Below are positions 60,405-64,000 of a stretch of 64,000 nucleotides of DNA, piece after piece. The notes under the pieces are model-generated. The model was not told the origin of the DNA. It did not search any database and saw only the letters and a program-made list of their open reading frames with translations. A program made the position numbers and the translations under genes. The stretch spans positions 240,441,058 through 240,505,057 of the forward strand of contig OY856409.1 in the NCBI GenBank assembly GCA_963693085.1. The letters run 5' to 3'. This stretch comes from Alisma plantago-aquatica. Lineage: Eukaryota > Streptophyta > Magnoliopsida > Alismatales > Alismataceae. The first letter of the stretch is position 1; the number at the start of each line of letters is the position of its first letter.

Positions 60405-60830
60405 AAGAGAGCCTGTTGTTGGCGTTGATTTTCCTAGAGGCTGGAGCTCTCATAGGAACAAGAAAGAAGAAATAGAGGTTGGTTGCCCCTGCCTTACCAT
60501 TTGAGGGCAGAAGAAAAGTGGCTACACCACTAGAGAGAAGAGGGGTTGTTTGTGGAACGACATGACAAGGGCATCCGAGAGAGATGAAGTTGGATTTGTC
60601 ACATTTGAGCCAGTAGCTAGACCTTCTTGTTGAAGGATGATGTGGACGCCAATGATGAAGATGATTGAGAACTGGAAGGGGAATGAAGCAGATCCTACCA
60701 TGTCATCAACTTGCATTTTGTGGTACACTTGATGTTGGATGCCCCAAGTCTTGAGCAAACCATGGCATGAACATAGAAAAATGGAGTTTGATGGAGGGGA
60801 TAGGTGAGAGATAGAGAAGTTTGGGTTTGT
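60405..60830. other. unassigned sequence between Sire-1 and a solo LTR
   Basis: Before the Sire-1 insertion this followed 51952 directly. It contains short frames on both strands without recognisable motifs. It may be the interior of an old copia element, but I cannot support that. Confidence 0.35.
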
Positions 60831-62317
60831 GATAGGAAATTACTATAATCCCTAAACGCAAGTGCGCTATCATAGTAATATAGGCCAATGACCCCAGATA
60901 TTAAACATGGAGAAATGTAAATCCAAAAACTAGTACTAACTGTAATGCGATCAGCTAGACCAATGAAAACTTGATTGAATGGTTTAATTATATAAGAAGA
61001 AAATGAATCAAAATCACTGGTTGTTAATATCAATTGGATTGAATTCCTTAGGATAGAGGTTTCACCTTAGTTAACATTGTAATTAATAGTATAACATTAA
61101 TAAACATCTCTCCTAACCCTGGAATAAGAGCCTGTAGCAATAATTACTCGCTCTCATGGTGTAATTCAATACCTAATCTAATACCAATCCCACTCTCATA
61201 TAGATTATGTTATTAGTTAGGTTTTTTATCAAAAACTCTAGGTAATCACTTCACATTCATAAGCCACCTTTCACAAAGGGCAATATAAACCATGTATTTC
61301 TATGAATTTTTCAACCATTAATTTCCTTTTTCAAAGAAATTAAAGGTCTCATTAACTACCTATGGTGATCAAGCATGGATAGTTCATGACAATCTCAAAG
61401 AAATAAGTCCAAAAATTAATAGAGATTGATATATTAATGCATAAAAGTCAATTACAATACATAACTGGGCTACTCCCGGGTCCTAAGAAAGAGGGGTTTA
61501 GCCTTACATGGTTTCCATTGTCAAAAACATGGGAGAGAAGAAGAAAAACATGGGAAACATTAGTAAAACTAAAGAACCCCTGAAGAAGACAGTCCAAATG
61601 ATCTCCTCTCATGCACGTGCCGATTTGCTACCTTTCGACTATAATTTCATTCACTAGAAGTGCCTGGATCATCCAGAATATGGTCTTCTTCTCTGCTTTC
61701 ACCTCTCCTTGCTCTCGGCTACCGCCCAACAGAATAGAATGAGATTGATAGAGTTGTCTGAAATCCCTCTAAGTCATATAAGTGACTTAGGGCGTAATTA
61801 ATTGCCAACCATTGGATTAAACTTAATTTTCAAATCTGGCTGATCCCTCTGTATTGGTACTACTGACTGGGATTTGGTACTACTAACACCTTCAATAATT
61901 GTGGTCGCATGGGAAACTGTTAGTACTACCAAGCTAGGAGTCGATAGTACCGAGTTTCCTAAAAAAATTCTGAGTCCATCCATGTGATGTTGTCAGTAGT
62001 ATTGACTTATGTGCTGGTACTATCCAGTCTTCTCAAATTTTCTCTATTCCAAACTGATCATGTGTCGGTACCATGACTCCAAAATTGGTAGTACCGAGTT
62101 TTGTAGATTCTTATAAATTTACATGAAGTCCACAAAAACCAAACATAAGCTCTCAAAATTTATTAAATCATTCAGGAACATTAAAATTACATTTATTTGA
62201 TGCAATTTAGTATCACAGACCAATGATAGTAAATAATGCACAAATTTATTTGAAAATGAACAAATAGTACACAAAAAGTAATAATATTGTATGTGAAAAT
62301 GACTAGTATCTAGTGTA
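60831..62317 (-). mobile_element. solo LTR of the Athila-1 family, inverted
   Basis: The reverse complement aligns to the Athila-1 LTR throughout: ACTAGTCATTTTCACATAC at its start (compare TTTAGTCATTTTTACCGGC), TAATCCAATGGTTGGCA (TAATCCAACGGCTGGCA), TTTAGTTTTACTAATGTTTC (TTTAGTTTTTCTAATGTTTC), GGGAGTAGCCCAG in both, and the palindromic-word array at 61850-62105. No interior genes. Flanks TTTGT (60826-60830) and TCTGT (62318-62322) could be a decayed duplication. It is more diverged from both Athila-1 LTRs than they are from each other. Confidence 0.8.
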
Positions 62318-62319
62318 TC

Positions 62320-64000
62320 TGTTATAACCCCAATTTTGGGTTCAAATAGTGAGAAATGTAAATTTTCATATTAAAGCTAATTGAACAAATAATGATATGA
62401 TTTGTTTTGAATCAGTGGATTCCCTTCACAATAGCCTTGATTGGTTGCTTTGTGGGCTTGTTTGGCTATTGGGCCCAATAATAATGAAATTCAAATAGTA
62501 AATGGATAATTGAAGTTTTAAGAAAAGAAATGTGTAGAAACCTCTAGAAGGCAAATCCAAAGAGGATTTCGTGCCTCTTGGGTTCCTTGGGTACCAAGGA
62601 GACCAAGGTTACAAAAAGAAGGCAATTAGAAAAGAAAAGATTAATTAAATATTTCTTTTTGAAGAAAGAAACTGATAATAATGATATAATGTGGAAAATG
62701 AATGGAAAAAGGCATAAATGAGATTTCTTGGGGAATTTTCGTATCCATGAGGTTGCTAATATTAAAAGGAAGGCCAATGAGGAAAATAAAAGCAAAATAA
62801 AAAGGAAATCCTCAAAAGGAGGTATTTAAATGAAAAATAAATAAGATAATGTGAAATAATGCATAATGATGCATCTAGAAGGATAATAAGTGCCCAATAA
62901 AGAGAATTTCGAAATCATGGAGTATCTTGGGATCCAAGGAGTCTCAATAAAGAAGAAAGAAAGAGAAAATACTAAAAAGGCAAAATAAGAGGAAAATGTG
63001 TTGCTTTATTAATGAATTAAGAGGTATTGTTAAAAAAAAGGAAAGTAAATCCTATAAAAGGGGATAGAATTTCGTGCCTAAGGATTGAAAAGCAAGAAAT
63101 AAAAAAAAAGATAATGGCAAGGAATTTCGAATTCCTAAAATATCCAAATAGTAAAGGGTATTAGAAAAGAATAATGAAGAGAGAAAGAAAGGATGTTGCT
63201 TCACAACCAAGGAAATGTGTTTCCTTTCAAGTTGGGACTTGTTTCCTCTTGAATTTCGTGGATAAACCACCTAGGCCCTATCTACCTCCCCTATATAAGG
63301 GGTATGACCCTGGGCCAAGCCCAGAGGATCCCATACATCGCTTTCCTCCATTGATTACATCTTCAACCCTAACCCCGAGTATCACCTTGAGCTTGATACA
63401 AAGAGAGGGAAGCAGGAGGGTACGACGAAGTCCTGGTGTTCTACGGAGTCAGGAGCAAGCGCTTCCATCATATCCGTGCACTAGGGCTGGTGCAGTAGTA
63501 GTACCTAGGCTGCAGCGATGGCTGCAAGCACTTGGTCTAGCGAGCCAGAGAACGGCCACGCCGGCTGCAACCAGGCGGTGCCCCAGGTGCGCAAAGGGGC
63601 GGCGGACGTAGGGAAGAAGTCGAAGGTGAGTTTCGAGGTCCGTGGGAGCGAGGAAAGCCCACGCAGGGCTGCTTTGACGGCCGCCGATATCAGGCCCAAC
63701 GAGCCCCATGGCGGGCACCATAGCCAAGAAATACAGGCACCATGTGTGCGCCTATGGGCGGCGGAGGTGTAGGATCAAACCCCCGTATGGATGACGGACC
63801 AGGGAGGGAGAGAGAGCCATCGCATGACTGCAAAATGCGGCCGCTAGGGCATCCGCGTCGCTGGCCCGAGGAAGAAGAAAGGAAACAGAGTCGTCGGACC
63901 AATTTGCCCCTCCGCGGGCTAAAGGATCACAAACTTAACTGAGGGTAAAAGCGTCTTTGCGTTATGTTTTCCAGAGCTTTGCATGGAAACAGATGACGTG
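62320..64000 (+). mobile_element. partial LTR-like element running off the window
   Basis: Starts TGTTATAACCCCAATTTTGG, resembling the TGTAACACCCC-type start of many plant gypsy LTRs. It has a TATA box TATATAA at 63292-63298 (CCCCTATATAAGGGG) followed by a GC-rich transcribed-looking part (63340-63920). The word GAATTTCG recurs (62904, 63067, 63122, 63251, plus variants at 62564 and 62733). No primer site or end is reached before 64000. Overlapping GC-rich frames at 63174-63942 (up to 145 codons) lack known motifs. They could be LTR sequence or the start of a host gene. Confidence 0.5.

Noticed and set aside
63174..63942. Several overlapping GC-rich frames of up to 145 codons
   Set aside because: No known motifs, frames open on both strands, position downstream of an LTR-like TATA box. 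They might belong to a host gene continuing past the window, but nothing here decides it.

Overview
This 64 kb window is repeat-dense nuclear DNA of a flowering plant. Almost everything in it is nested LTR retrotransposon sequence (Ty1/copia and Ty3/gypsy-Athila), plus a decayed LINE and two tRNA-derived SINEs. I see one plausible host gene, a GC-rich single-exon ORF at 5427-5936 for a 169-residue basic protein of unknown function. Its high GC amid AT-rich surroundings hints at a monocot, but that is only an inference. I see no bacterial genes, CRISPR arrays, rRNA or classical tRNA genes.

Layout. 1-2859: AT-rich, no supported gene. 2860-4770: minus-strand LINE reverse-transcriptase relic. 4919-5042 and 6596-6778: two copies of one SINE family, each with about 16-bp target duplications. 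5427-5936: host ORF. 6875-51523: a minus-strand copia element ('Copia-2') split by younger insertions. These are (a) 'Copia-1' (+, 7438-29971), which itself holds 'Athila-1' (+, 10261-21454) and a 2.1-kb solo LTR (25762-27861, duplication GTCTT); (b) a solo LTR at about 31345-32335; and (c) 'Athila-2' (+, 35462-51487), inserted in the Copia-2 5' LTR. 51953-60404: 'Sire-1', a nearly intact Sirevirus-type copia element with two 1419-bp LTRs, a perfect AAGAG duplication, intact gag and a nearly intact pol. 60831-62317: a minus-strand solo LTR of the Athila-1 family. 62320-64000: the start of another LTR-like element that runs off the window.

Two things stand out. First, Athila-2 carries a third ORF region after pol (44575-48794) whose C-terminal part resembles a Ulp1/C48 cysteine protease (His, Gln and Cys positions readable), preceded by what looks like a plant-transposon-associated domain. 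Second, several unrelated element families each carry arrays of a short, family-specific, CpG- or GTAC-centred palindromic word in their LTR. In three of them (Athila-1, Athila-2, Sire-1) a second array of the same word lies in the internal spacer just upstream of a downstream ORF. This suggests a repeatedly evolved cis-module, perhaps an internal promoter, splicing, packaging or silencing signal.

All element genes except Sire-1 gag contain stops or frameshifts, so only Sire-1 looks recent. Coordinates of LTR ends were read by eye from pairwise comparison and can be off by a few bases, more where marked approximate.
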